NCBI RefSeq assembly: GCF_000725285.1 | Contig: NZ_CP007161.1 | Location: 3,510,213-3,574,212, forward strand | Source of the DNA: Virgibacillus sp. SK37 | GTDB lineage: Bacteria > Bacillota > Bacilli > Bacillales > Amphibacillaceae | Reading direction: 5' to 3' | Length of the DNA stretch: 64,000 bases | Part shown: piece by piece, positions 52,342 to 61,025 of the stretch | How positions within the stretch are numbered: position 1 is the first letter of the stretch | Layout: the number at the start of each line of letters is the position of its first letter | Notes under the pieces: model-generated | Told to the model about the DNA's origin: nothing | The model's input: the letters and a program-made list of their open reading frames with translations, nothing else | The model's database searches: none | Program-made: the position numbers and the translations under genes

Positions 52342-53790
52342 ATGACACAATTACATGCCATAGAGAAGGCTTATCAGCGAATAATAGATAAACAGGAAAT
52401 GGTTCAATCCGATCCTTACCGTCTCCATTTCCATATTATGCCCCCCGTCGGATTGCTCAACGATCCAAACGGGTTTGTATTCTATCAAGGAAAGTATCAT
52501 ATTTTCTATCAATGGAATCCGTTTGCAACAACACATGGGCAAAAATACTGGGGACATCGTATTTCCAGTGATCTCGTTCATTGGGAAGAAGCTCCTATCG
52601 CATTGGCTCCTGATGAATGGTTTGATAAAGATGGCTGTTACTCAGGAAGTGCCATTGTCCATGATGAAAAGCTCTATATTTTTTATACTGGAAATGTTAA
52701 GGACAAAGAAGGAAACCGGGAATCATACCAATGCCTTGCCGTTTCCGATGATGGTCTTCATTTTGATAAAAAAGGGCCAGTTATTGAAGTGCCTAAAGGT
52801 TACACTGCCCATTTCCGTGATCCTAAAGTCTTTTTTAAAGATGATAAGTGGCTCATGGTCATCGGCGCTCAAAATTTACAAGAACAGGGCGAAGTGGTTC
52901 TTTACTCTTCCTCTGATTTAGAAAATTGGTTTTATCGCGGTCCTCTAACAGGTTCGCATAGAAATAAGCTCGGTGAATTTGGATACATGTGGGAGTGTCC
53001 TGACCTTTTTCACCTTGAGAATAAGGATATACTAATTGTTTCTCCACAGGGGTTGGAAGCAAAAGGATATAAATTTAATAATATTTATCAATCTGGTTAT
53101 TTTACCGGACAAGTAGATTATGAGAACCCCTCCTATCAGCATGGGAGCTTTGAAGAATTAGACCGCGGCTTTGATTTTTATGCACCACAAACCACGATGG
53201 ATGAAACAGGAAGACGTTTATTATTTGCCTGGATGGGTAATGCGGAAATAGGAGAAACACAACAACCTACTGCAAAATACGGTTGGATTCATGCGCTTAC
53301 TCTCCCCCGTACACTGAAGTGGAAGGAAGGGAAGCTCCTTCAGATGCCCGTAAAAGAACTTGAATTATTGCGAAAAAATCAAGTTGCTTATGACAACATA
53401 ACGATTATGAATCAACAGAAGCAATTAAATGGGGTTGCTGGTAATGTGTTCGAATTACAAATAACAGTTACTGACTGGAATGCAGAGATATTCTCCTTAA
53501 CAGTTGGAGAAAGCACGCTGTGTTTCGATAAGACTTCTTCCACTTTCAGTGTAGAACGCAAATGTTTTAATAAACAAGGAACGGAAAGCAGGCATTGTCG
53601 CTTAGATAAGTTGGAAAATATTCAGCTTTTTAAAGACACATCCTCACTGGAAGTCTTTATTAACAATGGAGAAGAAGTCTTCACCTCCCGAATTTTCGAT
53701 GATATAAATGAGCAAGCTGTATCTTTCCAAGCTAACGGGCAAGTGACTTTTGATGTACAGAAGTGGGATTTGAAAAAAATCTTTAATTAA
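52342..53790 (+). CDS. scrB: Sucrose-6-phosphate hydrolase (GH32)
   Basis: A 482-residue family GH32 enzyme that splits sucrose-6-phosphate into glucose-6-phosphate and fructose. The nucleophile Asp is in GLLNDPNGF (about residue 38), the stabilising Asp in FRDPKVF (about 160) and the acid/base Glu in MWECPDLF (about 220). A C-terminal beta-sandwich begins near 355. The ATG at 52342 is preferred, although AAGGAG is 14 bases away; the GTG at 52327 overlaps that site. Intracellular: no signal peptide. Confidence 0.93.
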   Translation: MTQLHAIEKAYQRIIDKQEMVQSDPYRLHFHIMPPVGLLNDPNGFVFYQGKYHIFYQWNPFATTHGQKYWGHRISSDLVHWEEAPIALAPDEWFDKDGCYSGSAIVHDEKLYIFYTGNVKDKEGNRESYQCLAVSDDGLHFDKKGPVIEVPKGYTAHFRDPKVFFKDDKWLMVIGAQNLQEQGEVVLYSSSDLENWFYRGPLTGSHRNKLGEFGYMWECPDLFHLENKDILIVSPQGLEAKGYKFNNIYQSGYFTGQVDYENPSYQHGSFEELDRGFDFYAPQTTMDETGRRLLFAWMGNAEIGETQQPTAKYGWIHALTLPRTLKWKEGKLLQMPVKELELLRKNQVAYDNITIMNQQKQLNGVAGNVFELQITVTDWNAEIFSLTVGESTLCFDKTSSTFSVERKCFNKQGTESRHCRLDKLENIQLFKDTSSLEVFINNGEEVFTSRIFDDINEQAVSFQANGQVTFDVQKWDLKKIFN

Positions 53791-53810
53791 TATTCAAGAG
53801 GGGACGGATA

Positions 53811-54308
53811 ATGATGTTAGGGAAATTATTTAAGAAAAAAGAGGACAGTAAACATATCTCTCTTTATGCACCTATTAATGGAGAAACGGTTCCATTGGAG
53901 GAAGTGCCCGATCCAGTATTTTCCGAGGAAATGATGGGAAACGGTATTGCAATTAAGCCATCTGATGAGCTTGTAACTGCACCAGTTGACGGAAAGGTCA
54001 TTCAACTATTTTCCACCAAGCATGCGGTGGGAATCCTGGCGGAAAATGGTGCTGAAATTCTTATTCATATCGGTATAGATACAGTAGAACTGCAAGGGGA
54101 AGGATTCACCGCTTATGTAGAAGAAGGTGATCATGTGAAAAAGGGTGATAAATTGGTTGCGTTCAATTATACTACGGTAGAAACTAAAGCAAAGAGTACA
54201 CTAATCCCAATTATTATTACAAATACAGATGAAATGAGCGAAATCTCTCCTATAGATAAAAAATCTGTCCGTGCCGGAGAAGACATCGTTTTAAGCATAG
54301 AAAAATAA
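53811..54308 (+). CDS. PTS glucose-type EIIA component
   Basis: A 165-residue Crr/IIA-Glc-type domain. The phosphorylated His is in EILIHIGIDTVEL (about residue 85), with the partner His in TKHAVGI about 15 residues earlier. It starts 20 bases after scrB, so it belongs to the sucrose operon and supplies the IIA function missing from the EIIBC permease. GAGGGGA precedes the ATG. No terminator is obvious within 200 bases after it. Confidence 0.92.
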   Translation: MMLGKLFKKKEDSKHISLYAPINGETVPLEEVPDPVFSEEMMGNGIAIKPSDELVTAPVDGKVIQLFSTKHAVGILAENGAEILIHIGIDTVELQGEGFTAYVEEGDHVKKGDKLVAFNYTTVETKAKSTLIPIIITNTDEMSEISPIDKKSVRAGEDIVLSIEK

Positions 54309-54584
54309 CTGATTTTACTACGAATGTTGAGGTACAAACAGTAACTCGTACAGGTTTACCATCATAGTAGGAAGAAGTTGCGAGTTAATGGCTGAAGCAA
54401 AATTTTTGTTGCAGAAGAGATTAATAAGCTGCAGAGCATAACTATCCGCCGGAGAATTGATTAAGTGAGATTATCCGTCCCACCTATTCAGAAACGATCT
54501 AGGGTTTACTTATCATACATTATTTCCTAAAACGTCCGGTTACAATCCTACAATGTTAGTTTACATTTTATATATTTTGGAACC
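54309..54584. other. Intergenic region without genes
   Basis: No coding signals are seen. The words ATCCGCCGGAGA (about 54445) and GATTATCCG (about 54472) resemble the degenerate units at 40981-41060 and 26375-26400. Confidence 0.5.
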
Positions 54585-54627
54585 AAATAACTACCCCCTG
54601 CTTTTCACTGAGCAGGGGGTAGTTATT
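54585..54627. terminator. Terminator downstream of the stress flavoprotein gene
   Basis: AAATAACTACCCCCTGCT pairs with AGCAGGGGGTAGTTATTT, an 18-bp perfect stem with an 8-base loop, usable in both directions. Confidence 0.9.
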
Positions 54628-55053
54628 TTATTTAACATCCAACGTCTTAGGACTTTCTCCTTTTTTATTCATAAGCTGAATTCCTACCGGCTCAATTTCC
54701 AACACAACCAAATTCGGGTCCTCAGGGCCTTCAAACCAATTCTTCATGTACTCATTCCATACCCTATTTTTTAATTCTTGAGAATCATTTAGCTTTGCTT
54801 TTCCTTGATACTCTACATAAGCATCGCCAAATCCTTCTCCTTCATATCCAAGAATAATATGGGTGTACGGATTCTCTTCCAGTTCTTCTGTTTTATCCGT
54901 TTCTTTGCTTGTAGCAGTATAAAGCTTTAAATCTTCATGGAAAAAAGTCATATACCTGGAATGAGGTTTATTGTTTTTCACTGTAGCCATTGTTCCAATA
55001 TGGCTGTTTTCAAGAATATTTTCTACTTCTGCTCTAATATTATCTTGACTCAT
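54628..55053 (-). CDS. Pyridoxamine 5'-phosphate oxidase-fold protein (general stress protein 26-like)
   Basis: A 141-residue split-barrel flavin-binding protein of the GSP26/YdaG group. Segments SHIGTMATVKNNKPHSRYMTFF (about 15-36) and LKLYTATSKETDKTEELEENPYTHIILGYEG (about 40-72) define the fold. The start at 55053 has AAAGGAG eight bases upstream; the frame open to 55110 has none. A sigma-B-type promoter lies upstream, consistent with the general stress regulon of Bacillus. The substrate is unknown; a full pyridoxamine oxidase would be longer. Confidence 0.86.
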   Translation of the reverse strand: MSQDNIRAEVENILENSHIGTMATVKNNKPHSRYMTFFHEDLKLYTATSKETDKTEELEENPYTHIILGYEGEGFGDAYVEYQGKAKLNDSQELKNRVWNEYMKNWFEGPEDPNLVVLEIEPVGIQLMNKKGESPKTLDVK

Positions 55054-55083
55054 AATTTCACTCCTTTTTTCTCTATAGTTATT

Positions 55084-55108
55084 GTTCCCTTCCTCACAAA
55101 TATAAAAC
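55084..55108 (-). promoter_or_regulatory. Sigma-B-type promoter of the stress flavoprotein gene
   Basis: On the minus strand: GTTTTA (55103-55108), 13 bases, GGGAAC (55084-55089). Close to GTTTAA-N12-15-GGGWAW, with the last base of the -10 off consensus. It lies about 25-30 bases before the start codon. Confidence 0.55.
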
Positions 55109-55286
55109 AAGGTCGATTAATTTTTCCTGAATCTAATTTTCAAATTTCAACATGCTGAGGAGAGTCGTTAGAAATCCCCCTCCTTTAGCATCTCTTCACT
55201 GGAATACAGGCCATTCTCGTAAAAGAATAAAGAGTTATTTAGAGGAAAACCTAACAAAGAAGTTATACTTTGTCACAATTTTCATG

Positions 55287-55338
55287 TTGACGAAAAAATA
55301 AGTATGATGGTAATATAAACTGGTAAAACGTTTTATCA
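55287..55338 (+). promoter_or_regulatory. rbsK promoter with downstream LacI-type operator
   Basis: TTGACG (55287-55292), 18 bases, TAATAT (55311-55316). Just downstream, TGGTAAAACGTTTTATCA (55321-55338) is a near-perfect palindrome centred on CG, typical of LacI/RbsR-family operators. A repressor there would block initiation. The LacI gene at 57397 is the likely partner; CcpA is an alternative. Confidence 0.7.
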
Positions 55339-55371
55339 AAAGTTTATTAATCATCGAGAGGAGGACTTGAG

Positions 55372-56289
55372 ATGAAAAAAGTGGTTGTACTAGGTAGCTT
55401 AAATATGGATTTATCCATAGAGACAAATCGTATGCCGCGTAATGGCGAAACAATAGATGGGAAATCGTTCTTTATGTCTCCCGGAGGTAAAGGCGCTAAT
55501 CAAGCAGTTGCAGCTCAAAAAAGCGGAGCGACGACATGTATGATTGGCAGTGTGGGGAATGATTTGTTTGGCAGTCAGCTTATCACTTCTTTAAAACAGG
55601 AAGGTGTGGATTGCACGCACGTCACTCAGAATGACTCGACTTCCACAGGTATTGCAATGATTATTCGAAATGCGGGTGATAACAGAATTATTCTCGGATC
55701 TGGCGCCAATTATACGGTAGATGAAGCCTACACGTCTCAAGCATTACAAAAGGTTGCAAATAAAGACGATATATTTTTAACACAGTTTGAAAGCGATTAC
55801 GATGTTGTATTACATTCTCTTGCAAAGGCAAAGAGTCAAGGACTTTTTACGGTGTTTAATCCCGCACCTGCAAAGGACATACCAGAAACTGCCTATCCCT
55901 CCATTGATCTTTTAATTGTCAATCAATGGGAGAGCGAAATGCTGTCAGGAATTTATCCAAAGACAGACAAGGATTGCGAAGATGCTATCCAACTCTTCAT
56001 GGACAAAGGTGTTTCTTCTGTTATTATCACCCGGGGAGCTGCAGGCAGTACCTATGGGGACAAAGAGCAAGTAATTTTTGTTCCAAGCTTTAAAACAAAC
56101 GTTGTAGATACAACAGCCGCTGGCGATACGTATATTGGTGCATTGGTAGCATCATTAGCTACAGAGACAAACATGAAAGATAGTATGACCTATGCAACGA
56201 AGGCAGCTTCACTTGCTATTTCCAAGCAAGGGGCACAGGAATCTATACCATACAAAAATGAGATTGACCAGTTCAAGGAGGTTAACTAA
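55372..56289 (+). CDS. rbsK: Ribokinase
   Basis: A 305-residue PfkB-family kinase that converts ribose to ribose-5-phosphate. The N-terminal LGSLNMDL and SPGGKGANQAVAAQKSG (about 36-52) are ribokinase signatures; the active-site motif DTTAAGDTYIGALVASL is near 250. GAGGAGG precedes the ATG. It directly precedes the nucleoside hydrolase gene with no gap, so the operon makes ribose from nucleosides and phosphorylates it. No ribose transporter genes are present. Confidence 0.93.
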   Translation: MKKVVVLGSLNMDLSIETNRMPRNGETIDGKSFFMSPGGKGANQAVAAQKSGATTCMIGSVGNDLFGSQLITSLKQEGVDCTHVTQNDSTSTGIAMIIRNAGDNRIILGSGANYTVDEAYTSQALQKVANKDDIFLTQFESDYDVVLHSLAKAKSQGLFTVFNPAPAKDIPETAYPSIDLLIVNQWESEMLSGIYPKTDKDCEDAIQLFMDKGVSSVIITRGAAGSTYGDKEQVIFVPSFKTNVVDTTAAGDTYIGALVASLATETNMKDSMTYATKAASLAISKQGAQESIPYKNEIDQFKEVN

Positions 56290-57210
56290 ATGAATAAAAG
56301 ACCAATAATAATCGATACAGACCCAGGCATTGATGATGCAGTTGCGATTGCAATTGCATTATACGACGAACAGCTTGACGTTCGTCTAATTACAACCGTT
56401 GCAGGAAATGTAAGCTTAGAAAAAGTAACCTACAATGCTATGAGACTAATGAAGTTCTTCGGTAAGGATATCCCTGTAGCTGCAGGAGCTGACCGTCCAC
56501 TAATTAAAGAAGCCATTGATGCGAGTGATATCCATGGTGAAACAGGCATGGGCGGTTATGATTTTGAAGAACCTGACATGGAGGAACTATTAAAAGAGCA
56601 TGCAGTTAATGCCATGTATAAAGAAATCATGAATAGTGAGCAACCTATAACTCTAGTGCCAATCGGCCCACTTACGAATATTGCCCTTCTACTACGGATG
56701 TATCCAGAGGTTAAGGATAACATTCATGAAATTGTATTGATGGGTGGCTCTACAGCACGTGGAAATGCTGGTGTAATGTCGGAATTTAATATATTTGCTG
56801 ATCCGGAAGCGGCAAAAATTGTTTTTGATAGTGGAATATCACTTACTATGGTAGGACTTGACATTGGTTTGAAAGCGCTTATCTATCCTGAAGACAGCCA
56901 ACAATTAAAAGAGCTAAATAGAACAGGTGATATGCTTTATCAACTTTTCCAGCGCTATCGCGGTGGTGGCTTAAAAACAGGTTTGAAAATGTATGACAGC
57001 ACAGCAATAGGCTATCTTTTAAATCCGGATATGTTTGAAACAGTGGATGCTTTTGTTGATATCGAGCTTGAGGGTTCACTAACTAAGGGATGTACCGTTG
57101 TAGATTTAAAAAACTACACTGGCAATAAACCGAACGCTACTGTCGCAGTTGATATTGACCCTGTGCAATATAAAGACTGGTTGATTGAATGCATTAAGAA
57201 ATGCAATTAA
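56290..57210 (+). CDS. Ribonucleoside hydrolase
   Basis: A 306-residue inosine/uridine-preferring nucleoside hydrolase. The calcium-binding N-terminus is IIDTDPGIDDAVAIAIAL (about 6-23). GAD-P with HGETGMGGYDF follows near 70-90, and VLMGGSTARGNAGVMSEFNIFADPEAA is near 150-175. It splits ribonucleosides to base and ribose. Its start follows the rbsK stop directly, with AAGGAGG inside the rbsK end. Whether purine or pyrimidine nucleosides are preferred is not clear. Confidence 0.92.
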   Translation: MNKRPIIIDTDPGIDDAVAIAIALYDEQLDVRLITTVAGNVSLEKVTYNAMRLMKFFGKDIPVAAGADRPLIKEAIDASDIHGETGMGGYDFEEPDMEELLKEHAVNAMYKEIMNSEQPITLVPIGPLTNIALLLRMYPEVKDNIHEIVLMGGSTARGNAGVMSEFNIFADPEAAKIVFDSGISLTMVGLDIGLKALIYPEDSQQLKELNRTGDMLYQLFQRYRGGGLKTGLKMYDSTAIGYLLNPDMFETVDAFVDIELEGSLTKGCTVVDLKNYTGNKPNATVAVDIDPVQYKDWLIECIKKCN

Positions 57211-57223
57211 GGAGGGGTGGAGA

Positions 57224-57325
57224 ATGTTAAATGATCTTATTATGTATGCTTCAGCAATATTAGCAGTTGCTGTAGTTGTCTATATGGCATGTCTACACTC
57301 GCTTCTATTCCTTGGAATCAGATGA
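57224..57325 (+). CDS. 33-residue single-helix membrane peptide in the nucleoside operon
   Basis: An ATG at 57224 is preceded by an excellent AAGGAGGGG site, and the frame ends TGA at 57323-57325. The peptide begins MLNDLIMYASAILAVAV and is one hydrophobic helix ending LFLGIR. It lies 13 bases after the nucleoside hydrolase stop and before the LacI gene. Neither family nor function is recognised. The strong ribosome site and operon position make it more than a chance frame. Confidence 0.55.
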   Translation: MLNDLIMYASAILAVAVVVYMACLHSLLFLGIR

Positions 57326-57396
57326 TATGATACAAGTGATGTCTTCTCCATATTGTAGAAAGACGGATTTTACGATGGAAAGCAGGAATGATTAAG

Positions 57397-58416
57397 ATGA
57401 AAATCACCTTAAAGGATATAGCAAAAAAAGCAAATGTTTCTCCAAGCGCTGTATCATTGGTGCTAAACAATCGGCCATGTAGAATATCAAAGGAAAAGAA
57501 GGAAGATATTAAGCGTATTGCAGAAGAATATAATTATTCCGCTAATCAAATTGCCCGAAGCCTTGTAACTCAAAAAAGCAAAACAATTGGCTTGATCATA
57601 CCTGATATTGAGAATATTTTCTTCTCCTCTCTTGCAAAGCAAATTGAAGAGCAGTGTCGCAAGCGAGGCTATATGCTCATTATTGTAAATTCAGACAATG
57701 ACTATGCCCATGATCTGGAATTATTTGACTTGCTTCTTTCTCGTTCTGTTGATGGATTGTTTATCATACCAAGCAATGAATCCTACAAAGACCATTCCGA
57801 GCTGGTTCGCCGGCTAAGTAAATTAGATAACACGTCGACCCCGTATGTTATGATTGACCGTGTTTATCCTGAGCAAGCCTGTAATAAAGTATGGTTTGAT
57901 AATGAAGAAGGCGCTTATTTAGCTGTTAAGCATTTATTGGAAAAAGGACATAGAAAAATTGCCTGTATTGCAAATTACGGGAATGATTCCAATGGTAAAT
58001 CAAGATTAGAAGGTTTCTACCGAGCAATGAAGGAATACAATTACGAGATAGAACAAGACCTGGTAATCGATGGGGATTATCGTATTGATAGTGGTTACCA
58101 TGCTGGAAAAACGTTAATGAAAAAGAATATGTCTGCTGTTTTTATCACGAATGATATGATGGCACTTGGTTTCCTCAAAGCCGCTTATGAGGAGGGAAAG
58201 CAGATCCCTCATGACATTTCAGTCGTCAGTTATGATAATACTATTTATCCATATATTTTTGGAGTTGAACTTACTTCCATAGAGCAAGATGTCGGTTCAC
58301 TTAGCCACCATGCTGTTGACCTATTATTTTCAAAAATGGAGAAAAAGGATAAAGAGCCCGAGGAAATTTGCCTCATTCCAACACTAATTAAAAGAACCAG
58401 TGTGCAAAGCCATTAA
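57397..58416 (+). CDS. LacI-family regulator of the ribonucleoside operon (RbsR-like)
   Basis: A 339-residue LacI/GalR repressor. The helix-turn-helix is MKITLKDIAKKANVSPSAVSL with LVLNNRPCRISKEKKEDI after it, and the effector domain begins KTIGLIIPDIENIFFSSLAKQIEEQC. The ATG at 57397 gives the standard LacI N-terminus; an ATG at 57388 is possible, but AGGA touches it. It is the last gene of the rbsK cluster, and the palindrome in front of rbsK is its likely operator. Effector probably ribose or a ribose phosphate. Confidence 0.87.
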   Translation: MKITLKDIAKKANVSPSAVSLVLNNRPCRISKEKKEDIKRIAEEYNYSANQIARSLVTQKSKTIGLIIPDIENIFFSSLAKQIEEQCRKRGYMLIIVNSDNDYAHDLELFDLLLSRSVDGLFIIPSNESYKDHSELVRRLSKLDNTSTPYVMIDRVYPEQACNKVWFDNEEGAYLAVKHLLEKGHRKIACIANYGNDSNGKSRLEGFYRAMKEYNYEIEQDLVIDGDYRIDSGYHAGKTLMKKNMSAVFITNDMMALGFLKAAYEEGKQIPHDISVVSYDNTIYPYIFGVELTSIEQDVGSLSHHAVDLLFSKMEKKDKEPEEICLIPTLIKRTSVQSH

Positions 58417-58545
58417 GGTTTATCCTCATGACGTTAATTTAAAGACTAATTAAGGGGGAAAGGCTTCTCTCCCTTATAAAGTTTATTTATATGTTAAAAT
58501 TATTTTATAGTCATCGACTATACTTTAATAAAAAGGATGATATAT

Positions 58546-59589
58546 ATGGAAAACGATATAAAGCTCACGTCATTATCCTCTAAAGGTGGCTGCGGATGTA
58601 AAATTGGCCCAGCAGACTTATCACAAGTTCTTCGCTCCCTCCCTCCTACAGCAACAAATCCAGACCTCCTCGTCGGTCTCGATACGAGTGATGATGCAGG
58701 GGTATACAAAATAAACGATACTACTGCCCTTGTACAAACAGTAGATTTTTTTACTCCGATTGTGGACGACCCATACTACTTTGGTCAAATAGCTGCCGCC
58801 AATGCGATTAGCGATGTATACGCAATGGGGGGAACTCCTATCACCGCACTTAATATTGTTGCTTTCCCTATCTCTACGCTTGATAAAAGCATTCTTGCGG
58901 ATATCCTGCGTGGTGCAGGTGATAAACTCGCAGAGGCCGGGGTATCTTTGGTTGGCGGTCATTCCATTGATGACAAGGAACCGAAGTTTGGACTTGCAGT
59001 GACAGGAACGGTTCATCCGGATCGGATTAGGACAAATGCTGGTGCAAAGCCTGGTGATAAATTGATTTTAACTAAACCAATTGGGGTGGGAATTTACTCT
59101 ACCTCCATAAAAAATAACTTACTCAGCCAGGATGAGGTTCAACGCGTGACAAACGTTATGGCCACATTAAATAAGACTGCAGCTGAAGTAATGGAACACT
59201 ATGATGTTCACGCCTGTACGGATGTTACCGGGTTCGGTCTCTTGGGTCATGCTTCGGAAATGGCAATGGGAAGTAAAGTCGAACTTCAAATAAGCTATGA
59301 ACATGTTCCCATGCTTGAGCGCGTGAGAGAACTCGCTGCATCAGGAGCTGTTCCAGGTGGTACCAAAAATAATTTCAATCATGTAAAAGATATAATTACC
59401 TTTCCTGAAGACATGGATCAAATCGATCAATGGATCCTGTGTGATGCAGTTACCTCTGGTGGCCTGCTAATTGCAGTTTCTTCTAAGGAAGCAGATCAGC
59501 TTTTTACAGAATTACAGGAGAAAGGCGTAGAAGCTCAAATCATCGGAGAAGTAAAAGAAGGAAGCAGTGGACACATTAACGTAAAATAA
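58546..59589 (+). CDS. selD: Selenophosphate synthase (Cys form)
   Basis: A 347-residue enzyme making selenophosphate from selenide and ATP. The N-terminal GGCGCK places the catalytic residue at Cys16, where some homologues have selenocysteine. VGLDTSDDAGVYKIND (about 45-60), QTVDFFTPIVDDPYYFGQIAAANAISDVYAMGG (about 65-100) and the Gly-rich LVGGHSIDD follow. The ATG at 58546 is preferred over 58537, which touches AAAAGG. The only selenium user in the window is mnmH next door, so the pathway here is tRNA selenouridine; selA/selB are not seen. Confidence 0.95.
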   Translation: MENDIKLTSLSSKGGCGCKIGPADLSQVLRSLPPTATNPDLLVGLDTSDDAGVYKINDTTALVQTVDFFTPIVDDPYYFGQIAAANAISDVYAMGGTPITALNIVAFPISTLDKSILADILRGAGDKLAEAGVSLVGGHSIDDKEPKFGLAVTGTVHPDRIRTNAGAKPGDKLILTKPIGVGIYSTSIKNNLLSQDEVQRVTNVMATLNKTAAEVMEHYDVHACTDVTGFGLLGHASEMAMGSKVELQISYEHVPMLERVRELAASGAVPGGTKNNFNHVKDIITFPEDMDQIDQWILCDAVTSGGLLIAVSSKEADQLFTELQEKGVEAQIIGEVKEGSSGHINVK

Positions 59590-59619
59590 TTTATTTTTAT
59601 TACAGGAAGTGACCTATAC

Positions 59620-60669
59620 ATGTTTAAGGATATTGAATTAAACGAATTGTTGCAGCTTAAAGATACAGGCGAGCATACCCTTATCGATGTTCGTTCACCA
59701 AAGGAATTTAATGAAGCGACAATACCGGGTAGTATAAATATCCCCATCTTTACGAATGAGGAACGGGCAGAGGTAGGGACATTATATAAACAAGTTGGCC
59801 AGGATGCCGCTAAGAAACGTGGCTTGGAGATTTTTTCCGCAAAATTGCCTGAGTTCATCCATGAGTTTGGTAAAATTCAAACATCAATGACTGTTTTTTG
59901 TTGGCGAGGTGGTATGCGGAGTAAAACAGCCGCAACAGTTTTAGATTTGATGGGGATAAAAGCTACCAGATTAAGTGGTGGTATTCGTACCTATAGAAAA
60001 TGGGTTATCAGTACGCTTGAACAAGGAGACTTTAAGCCAGATTTAATTGTTTTAAATGGGTATACCGGCTCCGGTAAGACCGTGATCCTTCATGAATTGG
60101 CAAAAAAAGGATATCCTATTATCAACTTGGAAGGAATGGCGAATCATCGCGGCTCGATTTTTGGACAAATTGGGCTTCATCCAAATAACCAAAAGAAATT
60201 TGAAGCCTTGCTTGTACAGAAAATGATCGAGTTTCAGCAGGAGCCTTTTGTTTTTATAGAAGGCGAAAGCAAGCGAATCGGCAAGGTATCTCTACCTGAC
60301 TTTCTATATTCAAAAAAGGAAAAAAGTATGCAGCTATTTATTCATATACCTATGGAAGAAAGAGTGAAGCATATTCTGGAGGATTATCAGCCTTGGGAGA
60401 ACCCTGACCGTTTCCGGGAAGCTTTTCAGATCATTAAGAAACGAATCCACACACCCATTGCCAAAGAGATTGAGCAGGCATTAGAGGCAGCAAACTATCA
60501 TTACGTTGCAGAGCTTCTTTTAAATTATTATTATGATCCTCGTTATGAGCATGCAGCAAACCATTATCCGGAACAAAATGTTGTTGACATTCATGCAGCT
60601 GATGTTACCGAAGCAGTGCAGAAAATAGAAGAACTTATCCAACAGCATACTAAACAAAATATTGTGTAA
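59620..60669 (+). CDS. mnmH: tRNA 2-selenouridine synthase
   Basis: A 349-residue protein (SelU/YbbB) that replaces sulfur by selenium in wobble uridine of certain tRNAs, with geranylated intermediates. The rhodanese domain (1-125) has the active Cys94 in VFCWRGGMRSKTAA, and a P-loop GYTGSGKT (147-154) follows. It starts 30 bases after selD, its selenium donor, with ACAGGAAGTGA upstream, so the two form an operon. Length is normal (about 350-370). Confidence 0.94.
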   Translation: MFKDIELNELLQLKDTGEHTLIDVRSPKEFNEATIPGSINIPIFTNEERAEVGTLYKQVGQDAAKKRGLEIFSAKLPEFIHEFGKIQTSMTVFCWRGGMRSKTAATVLDLMGIKATRLSGGIRTYRKWVISTLEQGDFKPDLIVLNGYTGSGKTVILHELAKKGYPIINLEGMANHRGSIFGQIGLHPNNQKKFEALLVQKMIEFQQEPFVFIEGESKRIGKVSLPDFLYSKKEKSMQLFIHIPMEERVKHILEDYQPWENPDRFREAFQIIKKRIHTPIAKEIEQALEAANYHYVAELLLNYYYDPRYEHAANHYPEQNVVDIHAADVTEAVQKIEELIQQHTKQNIV

Positions 60670-60671
60670 GT

Positions 60672-61004
60672 AGAGGCTGGGACAAAAAAATTTTATACAT
60701 TGAAAAATCCAAACCGATTCGTACTACGACTGAATCATGGTTCGGATTTATTTTTGCAACAAATTAGCGGAGGGAAAACGTGCAGACTCCTCGGAAATGA
60801 AATACACATTTCCTTCGTGCGATGCATAGCTGTCGCAGCTTTCCTTGTCCTGTGGGAGAGAAAGCCTAGATAAGACCCCGGAGTGCAAAGCACGAGGAGG
60901 CTTAGCAGCGCCCACGGAAAGCGAAGCGTTTTTCCGGAGCGGGACTTCCACTCTTTAGAATGTTCGTCTTTAGAACAGCATTATTTAGTTATGTCCCAGC
61001 CTCT
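60672..61004. repeat. 333-bp element with 13-bp inverted ends, containing repeat D2
   Basis: AGAGGCTGGGACA (60672-60684) and TGTCCCAGCCTCT (60992-61004) are perfect inverted terminal repeats. Inside, 60769-60950 is a second copy of repeat family D, sharing its words and order with 4523-4640. Further inner pairs (AATCCAAACC / GGTTCGGATT) occur near the left end. No transposase or other reading frame is supported. It occupies the whole gap between mnmH and purC, and on paper the transcript folds into a long hairpin. Confidence 0.78.
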
Positions 61005-61025
61005 TTGCTTCTCATTATCATTGTA

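Noticed and set aside
54309-54584. Riboswitch or small RNA after the EIIA gene
   Set aside because: No conserved stem set or terminator is visible; only degenerate repeat words.
60748-60951. 67-codon minus-strand frame in the 333-bp element
   Set aside because: It covers repeat D2, the frame is not kept in D1, and no ribosome site is present.
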